DNA from: JAZKHT01 sp040385245
GTDB taxonomy: Bacteria > Pseudomonadota > Alphaproteobacteria > Rhodobacterales > Rhodobacteraceae
Length of the DNA stretch: 64,000 nucleotides
Direction: 5' to 3'
Assembly (NCBI GenBank): GCA_040385245.1
Contig: JAZKHT010000008.1
Location: 62,001 to 126,000, forward strand
The translations under genes were made by a program, and so were the position numbers. Each line of letters opens with the position of its first letter. The stretch's first letter is position 1. The notes below the pieces were generated by a model. The model was not told the origin of the DNA and made no database searches. It saw only the letters and a program-made list of their open reading frames with translations. Of this stretch, positions 35,735-44,749 are shown one piece after another.

Positions 35735-36600
35735 CCACGCTTGCCCTGCCGTTGTGCCTTGGCCCCGTCATTGCCGCCTTCCGCGCCTGGATGGACAGCA
35801 TTTTGTTTTTGCCGACGCGGCGGGGTGCGCGTGGTCACCAACGAACCGGTCACGTCAGCCTTGTCGGCGCAGGTCCCGGATCGGCTGACCTGATCACTTT
35901 GCGCGGATTGCAGCGGCTGCAAGCGGCGGATGTCGTCTTTTACGACCGGCTTGCCGATCCGGCCTTGCTGGATCATGCGCCCGGCACGGCGCGGCGGGTT
36001 TATGTCGGCAAGGCCCCCGGGTGCCACGCCATGGCGCAGACGGAAATCAACCGCCTTTTGGTGCAATCGGCCTGGCGTGGACAGGCGGTGGTGCGCCTGA
36101 AATGCGGTGACCCCGGCATCTTTGGGCGTGGCGCGGAAGAGGCCGCCGCCTGCGATGCGGCGGGGGTAAGTTGGGATGTGGTGCCCGGCGTCACCGCCGC
36201 CTGTGCCGCCGCCGCCGCCGCCCGCAGCTTTCTGACCGAGCGGGGCCAGACCGAACGTCTGGTGCTGGCCACGGGGCATCTGCGTCAGGATGGCGTGCAG
36301 GACTGGTCGGCCAGCGCCGCCCCAGGCACGACGCTGGCCTGTTACATGGGCGTCTCGCAAGCGGGGCCGATCATGGCGGGGCTGATTGCGGCGGGTTGGC
36401 CCGAAAGCAGCCCGGTGCAGGTCATCTCAAAAGCGCAGACGGCGGCGCAGGTGGTGAGGGCGTGCCCGTTGTCCGACCTGGCAAATCTGTGCGCAGGGCA
36501 TCCCGGCCTGAACCCGGCCATCCTGCTGATCCGCTGGCCGCATGGCGCGCAGGCGACGGTCCCGCAGGATTTGGCCCGGCAAGGCATCCCCGCCACCTGA
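35731..36600 (+). CDS. cobA: Uroporphyrinogen-III C-methyltransferase
   Basis: A 289-residue SAM-dependent tetrapyrrole methyltransferase: HVSLVGAGPGSADLITLRG at about residue 41, VFYDRLADPALL, VRLKCGDPGIFGRGAEEA, and VVPGVTAACAAAA. It converts uroporphyrinogen III to precorrin-2, the first step to the siroheme that NirB needs. It lacks the CysG N-terminal dehydrogenase/ferrochelatase part. About 40 extra residues precede the core; the 4-bp overlap with nasA supports this start, though an internal ATG at codon 21 is possible. Confidence 0.92.
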   Translation: MTTLALPLCLGPVIAAFRAWMDSILFLPTRRGARGHQRTGHVSLVGAGPGSADLITLRGLQRLQAADVVFYDRLADPALLDHAPGTARRVYVGKAPGCHAMAQTEINRLLVQSAWRGQAVVRLKCGDPGIFGRGAEEAAACDAAGVSWDVVPGVTAACAAAAAARSFLTERGQTERLVLATGHLRQDGVQDWSASAAPGTTLACYMGVSQAGPIMAGLIAAGWPESSPVQVISKAQTAAQVVRACPLSDLANLCAGHPGLNPAILLIRWPHGAQATVPQDLARQGIPAT

Positions 36601-36771
36601 TCGTGGCAACAGCAACGAACTGACTGCAGAGGTCAGCGAATCGATTTTCTCATTGCGGGGTCCCGTCCGCCGCATCCAGCCGGCAGTGCCGCCGTATTAT
36701 AACCGGGTCGGAAACAATGCCCGATTTTTGGAAAAGACTGTCGGGAACGCCCCCCGCCAATAGCGCAGAAG

Positions 36772-36785
36772 TTGATCCAAATCAG
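36772..36785 (+). promoter_or_regulatory. FnrL-like box
   Basis: TTGATCCAAATCAG matches TTGAT-N4-ATCAA in nine of ten fixed positions. It is 93 bp before the start of the VPLPA-CTERM gene, within its 277-bp upstream region. Oxygen control by an FnrL-type regulator is suggested but unproven; no Fnr with an N-terminal Cys cluster is in this window. Confidence 0.5.
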
Positions 36786-36877
36786 GCTGAAATAAGGCGA
36801 ATGGCGTTGAAAATATGGCATCCGTATGTTAACAGATATTAATATTGAGAACAGAAAATGGATTGAAAGGTCTTGCG

Positions 36878-37525
36878 ATGATGGGAATTCTGCGAACCGG
36901 TCTGGCTGCCGCTGCCCTGTGCACCTTGGGTGCAGGCGGTGCGCTTGCCTCTACAATCGACTTTACGGACGTCGGCAGCTACACGGCTGGCGCCGGTTCC
37001 GCGACGGGCACTGTTGACGGTATCGGCTGGACGCTGACGCCAAGCGGTGGGTCGTTGACCTATACCAAATACGACGGCACCTCGGCACCCGTCGGATCGC
37101 TTGCCTTCGAAAACGACGGTGTGGGGATCGGGGATGACGAAGTCGACTACCGCTCTGAGTCGCTGACCCTGACCTTTGCGTCCAGTGTTCTGCTCTCGGG
37201 CCTGAATTTCCTTGATCTTTTTGGCTTTGAATCCGTTCGGGTTCTGGCCGATGGCAATTTCCTGACCGAAGTCGCTGCGACGGCAGGTGCCTTGGACAAT
37301 TCCCAAGGTGGTTATGTTGCGGCGGCGCTTCAGGCGATCCAGGTGACCACGCTGACGTTCATGGCCGGGCCGCATAACGACCTTGGGCCGCTTGGTTTCG
37401 GCAACCCGGACTTTGCCCTTGCCGGGGTCACCGTTTCGCCCGTGCCGCTGCCGGCGGGTGGTCTGTTGCTGTTGTCCGCGCTGGGCGGCCTGGTTATTGC
37501 GCGCCGCCGCAAGACGGCCGTCTGA
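36878..37525 (+). CDS. VPLPA-CTERM sorting-domain secreted protein
   Basis: A 215-residue exported protein: signal peptide with LRTGLAAAALCTLGAGGALA, a beta-rich acidic middle, and a C-terminal VPLPAGGLLLLSALGG, then a helix end and RRRK. That tail is the VPLPA-CTERM variant of PEP-CTERM, which is processed by an exosortase-like sorting system, common in Rhodobacteraceae. The middle has no recognised enzymatic motif. Start at 36878 follows GAAAGG. A good terminator follows. Low cysteine and high Gly/Ser/Asp content suit an extracellular matrix or surface role. Confidence 0.85.
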   Translation: MMGILRTGLAAAALCTLGAGGALASTIDFTDVGSYTAGAGSATGTVDGIGWTLTPSGGSLTYTKYDGTSAPVGSLAFENDGVGIGDDEVDYRSESLTLTFASSVLLSGLNFLDLFGFESVRVLADGNFLTEVAATAGALDNSQGGYVAAALQAIQVTTLTFMAGPHNDLGPLGFGNPDFALAGVTVSPVPLPAGGLLLLSALGGLVIARRRKTAV

Positions 37526-37550
37526 CCGAAGCCGAACATCGACCCGATTG

Positions 37551-37581
37551 GAAAAGCACCACAGTTTCTGCGGTGCTTTTT
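37551..37581 (+). terminator. Rho-independent terminator after the VPLPA-CTERM gene
   Basis: GAAAAGCACC and GGTGCTTTTTC pair across a CAG-TTT-CTG inner hairpin with one mismatch, ending in a T-run. It also has the A-run upstream, so it may work in both directions, but no convergent gene is adjacent. Confidence 0.85.
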
Positions 37582-37684
37582 CGTTTTGAGGTATCACCGG
37601 TCCGCACCTTTCAGGGGCGTTGCACAAGCCTTGCGTTCCCATCATGCGCGGCCCATCGTGGCGGGACAGCCGCAGGATGCACGC

Positions 37685-38728
37685 ATGGCCCACGACAGAC
37701 TGTGCCGCTACGACGAGATTCGCCTGATCCACCTGGAGCCGACGGCGCGCTGTCAGGCGGCCTGTCCGATGTGCGGGCGCAACATCGCGGGCGGTCGCAC
37801 GCGCGGCAATCTGGTCGAGGACGAGATTACCCTTGACGATTTCCGGGCGTGGATTCCCGATGATCTTCTGGCCCGGATGACCGGCCTTTTCATGTGCGGC
37901 AACTTTGGCGAACCGGTGCTTGCCCGTGATTGCCTTGAGATGTTCGATCAATGCCGCCGCGCGAACCCAAGGATCGGCTTGGGTCTGAACACCAACGGCA
38001 GCGCGCGAAAGGCCGATTTCTGGCAGGATCTGGCGCGTCTGCGCGTCACCGTCAATTTCGGTATCGACGGGGCCACCGCCGCATCCCACACCCGCTATCG
38101 TCGTCACACCAATTTCGACCGCATCCTTGAAAATGCCGCCACCTTTATTGCGGCGGGGGGGCGGGCGGTGTGGGATTACCTGATCTTCAACCATAACGAG
38201 GCCGAGGTGGACACCGCCCGCGCCATGGCCCACCGCATGGGGTTTGCCAAATTCGTCGTCAAACCGACAGAGCGGTTCCATCTGGACCACTTTGATGTGC
38301 TGGACGATGCAGGTGAGCTGATCGACGTGCTGGAACCCAGTGCCATGGCCCTTGCGGCACCGGCAGAGGTGATGCCCGATCTGACGGTGCGCGAAATCGC
38401 CTGTGACGTTGCCAAACGTGGGTCGCTGTTCATCGCGGCATCGGGGTTGGTCTTTCCCTGCTGTTATCTGGGGCAGTTGATCAACGACCGCCCCGGCGCA
38501 CCGGACAGCCGGTTTGACTGGCCCACCCGCAGGTCACAATTGGCACCGTTCTTTGATGTGGTGGACCGGATCGGCTTGGCCAACCTTGATCTGCACCACC
38601 GCAGTCTGCGCTATATCGTGGATCGCTGCCTGCCCGAATTCGCGCGCCATTGGGGTGTCGGGCCGGACCGGTTGATGACCTGTGCCAAGGTGTGCGGCAC
38701 GGGCAATGTCTGCGCCTCGGCGCGTTAG
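37685..38728 (+). CDS. Radical SAM / SPASM-like domain protein
   Basis: A 347-residue protein with the radical SAM cluster motif C-x3-C-x2-C in RCQAACPMCGRNIAGG near residue 20, followed by the barrel (MCGNFGEPVLARDCLEMF, GLNTNGSARKADFW, VNFGIDGATAASHTRYR). The C-terminal third has SGLVFPCCYLGQL and a final TCAKVCGTGNVC, cysteines placed like a SPASM or twitch auxiliary cluster. ATG at 37685 was chosen because the earlier in-frame ATG adds an uncharacteristic N terminus. It is adjacent to a double glycosyltransferase with which it overlaps by 4 bp tail to tail. Substrate unknown. Confidence 0.82.
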   Translation: MAHDRLCRYDEIRLIHLEPTARCQAACPMCGRNIAGGRTRGNLVEDEITLDDFRAWIPDDLLARMTGLFMCGNFGEPVLARDCLEMFDQCRRANPRIGLGLNTNGSARKADFWQDLARLRVTVNFGIDGATAASHTRYRRHTNFDRILENAATFIAAGGRAVWDYLIFNHNEAEVDTARAMAHRMGFAKFVVKPTERFHLDHFDVLDDAGELIDVLEPSAMALAAPAEVMPDLTVREIACDVAKRGSLFIAASGLVFPCCYLGQLINDRPGAPDSRFDWPTRRSQLAPFFDVVDRIGLANLDLHHRSLRYIVDRCLPEFARHWGVGPDRLMTCAKVCGTGNVCASAR

Positions 38729-40920
38729 TCGAACTGGGCCGCCACCTCGAACGGGCGGCGCAGGGTGGCCAGACGCGACAGGTATTCCGCCACCGCATCG
38801 GCCCCGTTGTCGCCGCGTGCGCGCAGGCAGGCGGCCTCCAACCCGGCGCGGACAGAGGCATCCGCAATCTGATCCAGCGCGCGACCGACCGCATGCACCT
38901 GATGGCTGCGCGCAGCCAGCGCGACGCCGCGCATCGCCGCATATTGGGCGCGCAACCATTGTTCATCCTGTTCGGGGCTTTCATTTGCCAGAAACAGCGT
39001 CGGCAGGGCGGCGTGCAGGTTTTCGTGAAAGGTGTTGTAGCCCGCCATCGCCACCGCAAAATCGAAAGCCGCCAGATAGCGCGCAAAGGGAAAGGCGCGA
39101 AACCGGATCGCCCCGTCGGGCAGGGGAACCGGGTCATTGCCGACCAGCCATTCACCCAGCACGATGCGAACGGGCGGCCCCTGCGGGCGTTGGGCAAAGT
39201 GGTCGAATATCTGCGAATACAGCGCCTTCGTCTCAAAGTTGTTGCCAGAGCCGAGTTGCAGCAGAACCGACACCTCGTCCGGTTGCAGCCCGATCTCGGC
39301 GCGGGCGGCGTCACGGCTCAACGCCTCGTCTTCGCGCAGGAATCGCACCGGGGAGACGGCAAAGGTGCGGCTGCGGCTGGTGCGGGTCAGGCCACGGTCC
39401 AGGACGCCTGCGAAATCGCCCGGCTCGATCACCACGTCAAAGACACCTTCCAGACGGATGTGCTGTTCGCCCGACTGGGGCACCCACATGCCGCGCCGTT
39501 CCCACACCTTCCACAGCGCCGGGTGGCGGGACAGCGCCCGGACAAGACCGGGGTAGGGCACGTTGCCATCAAAGACAAAGACATCGGGGCGATGCAGGTC
39601 GATCAGGTCCGACACCTCGGTCGCAAGGTGGATCTGCCATGTCGCCTCGTCCATCCCGATGGACCGGTGGTAGGGCAGGTAGTCGCCCCGGATGCCCTGT
39701 TCGGCAATGACGCCAAACGCCTTGGACATGGTCACGACGACCGGTTCCACCCCGTCATCCAGACGGCGGGCGGATGCCAGCGCGCGGGTCAGATGCCCCA
39801 TGCCGACGCCGTTTGATGTCAGGTACAGCACCCGGGATCGGCGCGCGGGAAAGGCTGCCCCCGGAAAGACTGCGCTGCGGGGCGGGCCGATGCGGTCTGC
39901 GATGCGCGCCACGGCCTTGTCGGGACCGAACCTGTCCTGAACCACCGCCACCGCCTGTTCGGACTGGCGCGCATAGGCGGCGGGGTCGGCGTGCAGCGTC
40001 CGGACGCGTTTGGCCACGTCCGCCGCGTCGCAATAAAGGGCACCTTCGTGAAACAGCGGTTCAAAGTCTGGCGGCAACAGTGGCACGGCCCCGGACGCCA
40101 TCGCCTCAAGGATCGAACGACCGAACGCCTCGATCCAGCGGGGGCTGTGGAAGTAGGAAAAATAGTCGATGCTGGCCAGAAATTGCCGCACCGGCTGCGC
40201 GTTGAAGGCCAGCACCTGCCAGTTTGACGGACGCGGGCCGGTGATCGCATCAAGTTCCGGCCCATAGCCCATCAGTCGCACGCGCAAGTCCGCCGCCGCC
40301 GGATAGGCGTGCAGAAAGGCGGCACGGGTGTCTGGCCACTTGTCGGGGTCGGGGCGGCTGTGGCGGCCAATGACCGGAACCGCACCGGAAAACCCCTTGC
40401 GCGGCAGGGCAAACTGGGCGGCGTGGATGACGTTGTGCCAATCGGCCGGGGTCAGGTTCGGCGACCCTGCAAGGCCGCTGAACGCCGCGCGCACCTTTGA
40501 GCCGACCGGCGCCCAGACGGTGTCGCCGAACAGATCGGACGCAATCCGCGCAATCGACCGCCAGTCGTATTGCGCAAGCCCCGTTGCATCGACCGGCGGA
40601 TGATGCACGACCAGAACCGCATCCTCGGCGGTCACGCGCAGCGACCGCGCCGGATAGGTTTCAAACACGCGCGGATGGTGCAGGCTGGCATGTCGCGCCG
40701 TCACCGCCACATCCTGCGGCACCAGTGTCGCGCGCCCCTGCTGGATCAGCCGCCCGATGGCCGGGTTGAACGGGTGGGGCCGATGCAGGATGGGGGCCGC
40801 TATCGGCATCAGGCCGACCGAATAGCCCGCATCGGCAAAGGCCAGAATGTCGGACGCGGCGGCGGTGGACGTGCCGCCCGGAAACCTGAAATCGCCCACG
40901 ACAAGAATGTCAAAGTCCAC
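38725..40920 (-). CDS. Two-domain GT-B glycosyltransferase (GT1/GT4-like plus MurG/GT28-like)
   Basis: A 731-residue protein. Residues about 1-350 form a GT-B glycosyltransferase (FRFPGGTSTAAASDILAFA, then FSYFHSPRWIEAFGRSILEAMASG, the classic E-x7-E region). Residues about 365-700 form a second one, MurG-like (YLTSNGVGMGHLTRALASAR, VLLQLGSGNN, VAMAGYNTFHENLHAALPTLFLAN). Both active-site regions look intact, so it may add two sugars in sequence. It has no membrane span. The gene is convergent with the radical SAM gene and divergent from 41017. Confidence 0.8.
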   Translation of the reverse strand: MDFDILVVGDFRFPGGTSTAAASDILAFADAGYSVGLMPIAAPILHRPHPFNPAIGRLIQQGRATLVPQDVAVTARHASLHHPRVFETYPARSLRVTAEDAVLVVHHPPVDATGLAQYDWRSIARIASDLFGDTVWAPVGSKVRAAFSGLAGSPNLTPADWHNVIHAAQFALPRKGFSGAVPVIGRHSRPDPDKWPDTRAAFLHAYPAAADLRVRLMGYGPELDAITGPRPSNWQVLAFNAQPVRQFLASIDYFSYFHSPRWIEAFGRSILEAMASGAVPLLPPDFEPLFHEGALYCDAADVAKRVRTLHADPAAYARQSEQAVAVVQDRFGPDKAVARIADRIGPPRSAVFPGAAFPARRSRVLYLTSNGVGMGHLTRALASARRLDDGVEPVVVTMSKAFGVIAEQGIRGDYLPYHRSIGMDEATWQIHLATEVSDLIDLHRPDVFVFDGNVPYPGLVRALSRHPALWKVWERRGMWVPQSGEQHIRLEGVFDVVIEPGDFAGVLDRGLTRTSRSRTFAVSPVRFLREDEALSRDAARAEIGLQPDEVSVLLQLGSGNNFETKALYSQIFDHFAQRPQGPPVRIVLGEWLVGNDPVPLPDGAIRFRAFPFARYLAAFDFAVAMAGYNTFHENLHAALPTLFLANESPEQDEQWLRAQYAAMRGVALAARSHQVHAVGRALDQIADASVRAGLEAACLRARGDNGADAVAEYLSRLATLRRPFEVAAQFD

Positions 40921-41016
40921 GGCTGTCTTTCAATCAAGGAACGCGTTGCCTTGCACATTGCGGCAAAGCGGAAAATCTGTCGAGAATATCAATCTGATAT
41001 GTGAAGGGATCGCAAC

Positions 41017-41427
41017 ATGGGTCTTGGAAAGCGTCTTTCCGATGCCATCGCCTCGGGGAAAGAGGCGGTTCGTGTGGCGCGGGCTGAACAGGCCGTGAAA
41101 AAGCGTGTGGACCGGACGGCCCTGCTGGTGCTGGGTCATCCGCCGGATGCGGTGATGGGGTTCGTGACCGCTCTGCAACGCAGCGGTGCGCGGGATATCA
41201 TCCTGATCACCGATCAATCCCGCGTCGATCTGTATCAGATCGCGGGGATCATCACCGAGCATCTGCCCGCCGACAGGACAACGGGCATGGCGGGACAGCG
41301 GCGCCTGTCGCACGTGTTGGGCAAATGGTCCGTCCGGCGCTGTCATGCGGTGGGCGAGGCTGCGGCACATCTGGCCGAGCGGTGCAAGGCGGAACAACCT
41401 GCGATTGACGTCAAAAGGCTGGCTTAA
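41017..41427 (+). CDS. Hypothetical protein, 136 aa
   Basis: Not recognised. A basic, soluble protein starting MGLGKRLSDAIASGKEAVRVAR, with a central LQRSGARDIILITDQSRVDLYQIAGIITEHL that looks like an alternating alpha/beta segment. Start codon follows GAAGGGATC. No signal peptide or membrane span. It is divergent from the double glycosyltransferase gene, sharing a 96-bp intergenic region. It could be a regulator or accessory protein of surface polysaccharide synthesis, but that is only guessed from position. Confidence 0.6.
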   Translation: MGLGKRLSDAIASGKEAVRVARAEQAVKKRVDRTALLVLGHPPDAVMGFVTALQRSGARDIILITDQSRVDLYQIAGIITEHLPADRTTGMAGQRRLSHVLGKWSVRRCHAVGEAAAHLAERCKAEQPAIDVKRLA

Positions 41428-41566
41428 ACCTGTCAATTAGTATTAATTGTTCTGTAGCAAGTGTCGGTAGACGGTGGCCATTTTTTGACGTCACGGGTTT
41501 GAAGTTTGACTGTCGCCGACCCTGCATGGGTGCTGGGGTTTGGTGACACGGTAGACCGGGGTTGAT

Positions 41567-41890
41567 GTGGCACAGCTTTCAACATTCGCGATCTTCATGC
41601 GGGCCTTTCTGATGGTGCTGCTGGCAGGCGCGCCGGGCAGGACGGTGGCCGCCGACCGCGCCGAGACCGAGGTGTGGTCGCAGGCCATGACCTCCAACTC
41701 GCCCGAGGCGTATTTCCTGTATCTTAGCCGCTATCCGACCGGCGAGTTCGTCGAGCTTGCAGTTGCGGCGCTGATCCGTCTTGGTGCGCTGGGGTCGCAG
41801 GTGACGGCACCCCCACCGGCCGCAGTTGCCCCTGTCGTGCCGGCGCTTCCCCAACCGGTTGAACCGGTTGAACCGGTGGACCCCTATTGA
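41567..41890 (+). CDS. Small secreted protein with a caspase-linker-like segment
   Basis: A 107-residue protein (GTG start; an ATG at 41597 is an alternative) with a signal peptide ending about VAADR and a proline-rich tail (PPPAAVAPVV..., ending VEPVEPVDPY). The segment SNSPEAYFLYLSRYPTGEF resembles the short repeat that follows the protease domain in many bacterial caspase-like proteins, including the one at 44746-46872 (SSDPRDFELFAKLHPEDQ). Function unknown. It overlaps the frame of the following lipoprotein gene region slightly and is probably co-transcribed. Confidence 0.55.
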   Translation: MAQLSTFAIFMRAFLMVLLAGAPGRTVAADRAETEVWSQAMTSNSPEAYFLYLSRYPTGEFVELAVAALIRLGALGSQVTAPPPAAVAPVVPALPQPVEPVEPVDPY

Positions 41891-41904
41891 AAGTGGTGAT
41901 CCCG

Positions 41905-42543
41905 ATGTTGATGCGGCAGGGCCAGATGATCAAAGCGGTGTCAGGGCGGGGAGCAGCGGCGGCGTTCGCCATCGCCCTGATCCTGTCGGCCTGCGCCCCG
42001 AATGTGAAGATCGGCGCGTTCGCGTTCTACACGCCCCCTGCCGCCACCACAGCGCGGGAACCGATCGAGATCACGGCGAATACTGGCAGACAAGCCTTGG
42101 ATATCGCGGCAAAAACGTTGCGAGCGGATGGCGCGCGCATCACCGCGAAAAGCACGCGGCACCTGACGATTGAGGGAAAAGACACGCGCAACGACCGGGT
42201 CGCGTGCGGCACCATCACCCAATCCGCGCCCGAGGGGCGGTCAACCTTTGCCGCCAATGCCGAACGCGCCGTCTTGTTTGACGCAGGCGCGCCGGGCGGC
42301 ATCAAGTTCCGTCTGGTCGATGTCGAAACCCGGTTCCGGTTGACGATGTCGCGCCCGGTGAACGGTGTTTCGACCGGCGCGCTGGCCCAGACCCATCGCG
42401 TGACGATCCGCACCACGACCGCTGATCAGCGCAAACTGCTGTCATCGCAGACCCTGACCTTTGCCCCGGGCGCGCGCGCGACCTTTGACGATGGCACGGT
42501 CTGCGTGTCCAGCGGGCAGTTGCGCAAGGTTCTGGCGCGCTAG
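41905..42543 (+). CDS. Hypothetical lipoprotein, about 212 aa
   Basis: Not recognised as a known family. The N terminus has a basic region, a hydrophobic run AAAAFAIALILSAC and thus a lipobox cysteine, followed by a region rich in beta strands (ITANTGRQALDIAAKTLRAD, HLTIEGKDTRNDRVACGTI, KFRLVDVETRFRLTM). Start is uncertain: TTG 41887, ATG 41905 or ATG 41929. It follows the small secreted protein gene within 15 bp, on the same strand. Periplasmic or outer-membrane location predicted. Confidence 0.65.
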   Translation: MLMRQGQMIKAVSGRGAAAAFAIALILSACAPNVKIGAFAFYTPPAATTAREPIEITANTGRQALDIAAKTLRADGARITAKSTRHLTIEGKDTRNDRVACGTITQSAPEGRSTFAANAERAVLFDAGAPGGIKFRLVDVETRFRLTMSRPVNGVSTGALAQTHRVTIRTTTADQRKLLSSQTLTFAPGARATFDDGTVCVSSGQLRKVLAR

Positions 42544-43407
42544 TCAGAAAGACGCCGCCCGCGTGGCATCCGGCCCGAATCCCCAGATCGCCAGTGCAGC
42601 GCGCCGGTAGCGGGCGGCGAGTGCACTGCCGCCGGCATGGGCGTCGTAGTAGGCGGCGATATCCTGAAAATACCGGGCAGGGGGCCAGGTGGGGGCGATG
42701 GCCTTGAACAGCCGGCTTTGGTCGGGGTCCATGGGGTAAAAATCGATGGCATGCGTGACCCGCACCTGACGGGCCAGGCCGGCCAGACGCTGCTGCACCG
42801 CATCCGGCGTGTCAAGGCCGCCGTCGCTGCGCCACGCGGCATCGACGGACTGGCGGCCCAGCAGCGCGGACGCCGTGCCCAGCAACCACCACACCCCATA
42901 GGCCGCATCCGCCCCGACCGACGCGTGCAGGGCCAGCAGGTCGCGCGCCGCGGTGTCGTCGGGGATCACATCGGGCTGTGCGGCAAAGCCTTGCCGAAAG
43001 GCATCTTCGGGCGACCGGTTGCCCAGCCAATCCGCCACCACCTGCGGCACCAGCACATCCCTGTGGGATGGCGACAGGTCCACCAGCCGCGCAGCCGGGA
43101 AGATGCAGGGCCCGCCGTCCACCACGGCCCCGGTGATGGTGCTGCGGCCCAAAAGACCGATCACGCCACCCGTCTGTAGCAACAGTGGGTCAATCGTGAC
43201 ATCGGGCAGCGACGAATGGGGGATCGTCCGGTCTGTCAACACCAGCACATGGTCGGCCGTCTGCTGCGCCAGCCATGCCTGACGGCCCGCCATATCCTGC
43301 GTCTGCAAGTGGACGTGGGCCGGGAAATACCGGGTGATCCGGTAGGTCACGGCGGGATCAACCGGGTCGTCCGCCAGCCAAAGGCAGGGCATCTGCGCAA
43401 TCCGCAT
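42544..43407 (-). CDS. Hypothetical protein, 287 aa, last gene of caspase operon
   Basis: Not recognised. A soluble protein of normal composition, starting MRIAQMPCLWLADDPVDPAV, with ADHVLVLTDRTIPHSSLPDV and a C-terminal helical region with YFQDIAAYYDAHAGGSALAARYRRA. No signal peptide. The start at 43407 is one base past the stop of the GT/Sel1 gene, so the two are translated together. It probably works with that glycosyltransferase; the reaction is unknown. Its stop is 1 bp from the convergent lipoprotein gene's stop. Confidence 0.65.
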   Translation of the reverse strand: MRIAQMPCLWLADDPVDPAVTYRITRYFPAHVHLQTQDMAGRQAWLAQQTADHVLVLTDRTIPHSSLPDVTIDPLLLQTGGVIGLLGRSTITGAVVDGGPCIFPAARLVDLSPSHRDVLVPQVVADWLGNRSPEDAFRQGFAAQPDVIPDDTAARDLLALHASVGADAAYGVWWLLGTASALLGRQSVDAAWRSDGGLDTPDAVQQRLAGLARQVRVTHAIDFYPMDPDQSRLFKAIAPTWPPARYFQDIAAYYDAHAGGSALAARYRRAALAIWGFGPDATRAASF

Positions 43408-43408
43408 G

Positions 43409-44749
43409 TCAGCCCGTCCCGTTGGCGCTGATGTCGGTGGGGGCATAGCCGCGCTCCGCCGCCAACCGGATCAGCGCCGCCGCCCGTGCGCGGTCGTCTT
43501 CCGACAGCGGGTCGCGCCGCAGCAGCACCTGCGCAAGGTGATAGGGGGCGAACGCATTGCCAAGGGTGATTGCGCTTTCAAACAGGCGGATCGCCTGTTG
43601 CAGATCGGCGTCGGGCATCAGGCCCTGTTCGTGCATGCGGGCAAGATTGTTGTACGAACCGGACAGGTTCATCAACAGCCCTGTCTCGAACAACTCTCGT
43701 GCGGCGACAAGGTCGCGGGTCACGCCCATGCCCTTCAGGTGCATGTATCCCAGCGTGTCGATATGGCTGGGCGAAAACGCGGCCCCTTGCGTTGCCACCA
43801 TCAGGCGGCTGGTTTCGGGCGGGAATTCCACCAGTTCGAAATCCAGCAGCGCCTCGATCCGGCGGCCAAGGGCGGCCAGTTCCGCCGCAAGCAGCCCCGC
43901 ATCCCACTGCGCACCGGTATAGGGGCAGCGGCTGCCCCCCGGGACAAAGCGCGGCAGGATCATCTGCGACCAGAACCGGTCGATCCATGTGTAGTCATTG
44001 ATCACGCGCACGTCCCAATCGCCCGCATGCAGCATCCACAGGCCAAGGCGCGAGCCATACATCACCCATGCGCCGTGCGGTGTATGGGCACCGACGGAAC
44101 ACCATGTTTTCAGGTGCTGCGCCTTCCATTCGCCCGCAAGCCGCCCGAAATCCTGCGGGCGGGCGAGGTTCGGCACCATCCCCAGCCGCGCCCCTTCGCG
44201 AAAACCGCAGCGAAAGGCGTGAAACGCGGATTCCGCCGGGCGCGTGACCGAAAAGCAGCCGGGCATCTGCACGCGCAAGGTTCCGGTCCGGTCCTTGCCG
44301 ATGTCATGGTCAACCGACAGGCGGCCCTTCGGGGCCGCTTCGTGGGTGCGCATGGCCATCACCATCCGGCGCGGCCACAGCTTGACCGACCCGTTGCCAT
44401 AGAGCAGCCCGTTCACATCGTTCCGGCTGGCCCAATCCACCCGGCAGGTATGGCTCAGATAGGTGGCAGGAACCGTCAGATCGAAAAACGCAGGCTCTAC
44501 CACGGTGTCGGCATCGACGGTCAGGAACCAGTCGGTCCCTGCGGCACGGGCGGCGGCCTTGTGGCAGGCATCCAGGCCCTTGACGTTGTGCACCCGCAGG
44601 GCGCGCGGGGCCTTTTGCTGAAGGTCGTGCCAGAAGTCATCCGCCCAGGGTTCGTCGTAGGACAGAAACACCACAGGCACGTCGCGCAAGGCCAGTCCGG
44701 GGTGCGTTGCTTCCCCATCCGCAACGGCGTCGCGCAGCGCTTCGGTCAT
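43409..44749 (-). CDS. GT-A glycosyltransferase-like protein with C-terminal Sel1 repeats
   Basis: A 446-residue protein. Residues about 20-270 look like a GT-A glycosyltransferase: VPVVFLSYDEPWADDFW, AARAAGTDWFLTVDADTVVE with the DxD metal motif, and NDYTWIDRFWSQMIL. Residues about 320-440 are three Sel1/TPR-like repeats (HIDTLGYMHLKGMGVTRD, NNLARMHEQGL, APYHLAQVLLRRD). This pairing is unusual. The gene start overlaps the stop of the caspase-like gene, which also has Sel1 repeats, by 4 bp. Confidence 0.7.
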   Translation of the reverse strand: MTEALRDAVADGEATHPGLALRDVPVVFLSYDEPWADDFWHDLQQKAPRALRVHNVKGLDACHKAAARAAGTDWFLTVDADTVVEPAFFDLTVPATYLSHTCRVDWASRNDVNGLLYGNGSVKLWPRRMVMAMRTHEAAPKGRLSVDHDIGKDRTGTLRVQMPGCFSVTRPAESAFHAFRCGFREGARLGMVPNLARPQDFGRLAGEWKAQHLKTWCSVGAHTPHGAWVMYGSRLGLWMLHAGDWDVRVINDYTWIDRFWSQMILPRFVPGGSRCPYTGAQWDAGLLAAELAALGRRIEALLDFELVEFPPETSRLMVATQGAAFSPSHIDTLGYMHLKGMGVTRDLVAARELFETGLLMNLSGSYNNLARMHEQGLMPDADLQQAIRLFESAITLGNAFAPYHLAQVLLRRDPLSEDDRARAAALIRLAAERGYAPTDISANGTG

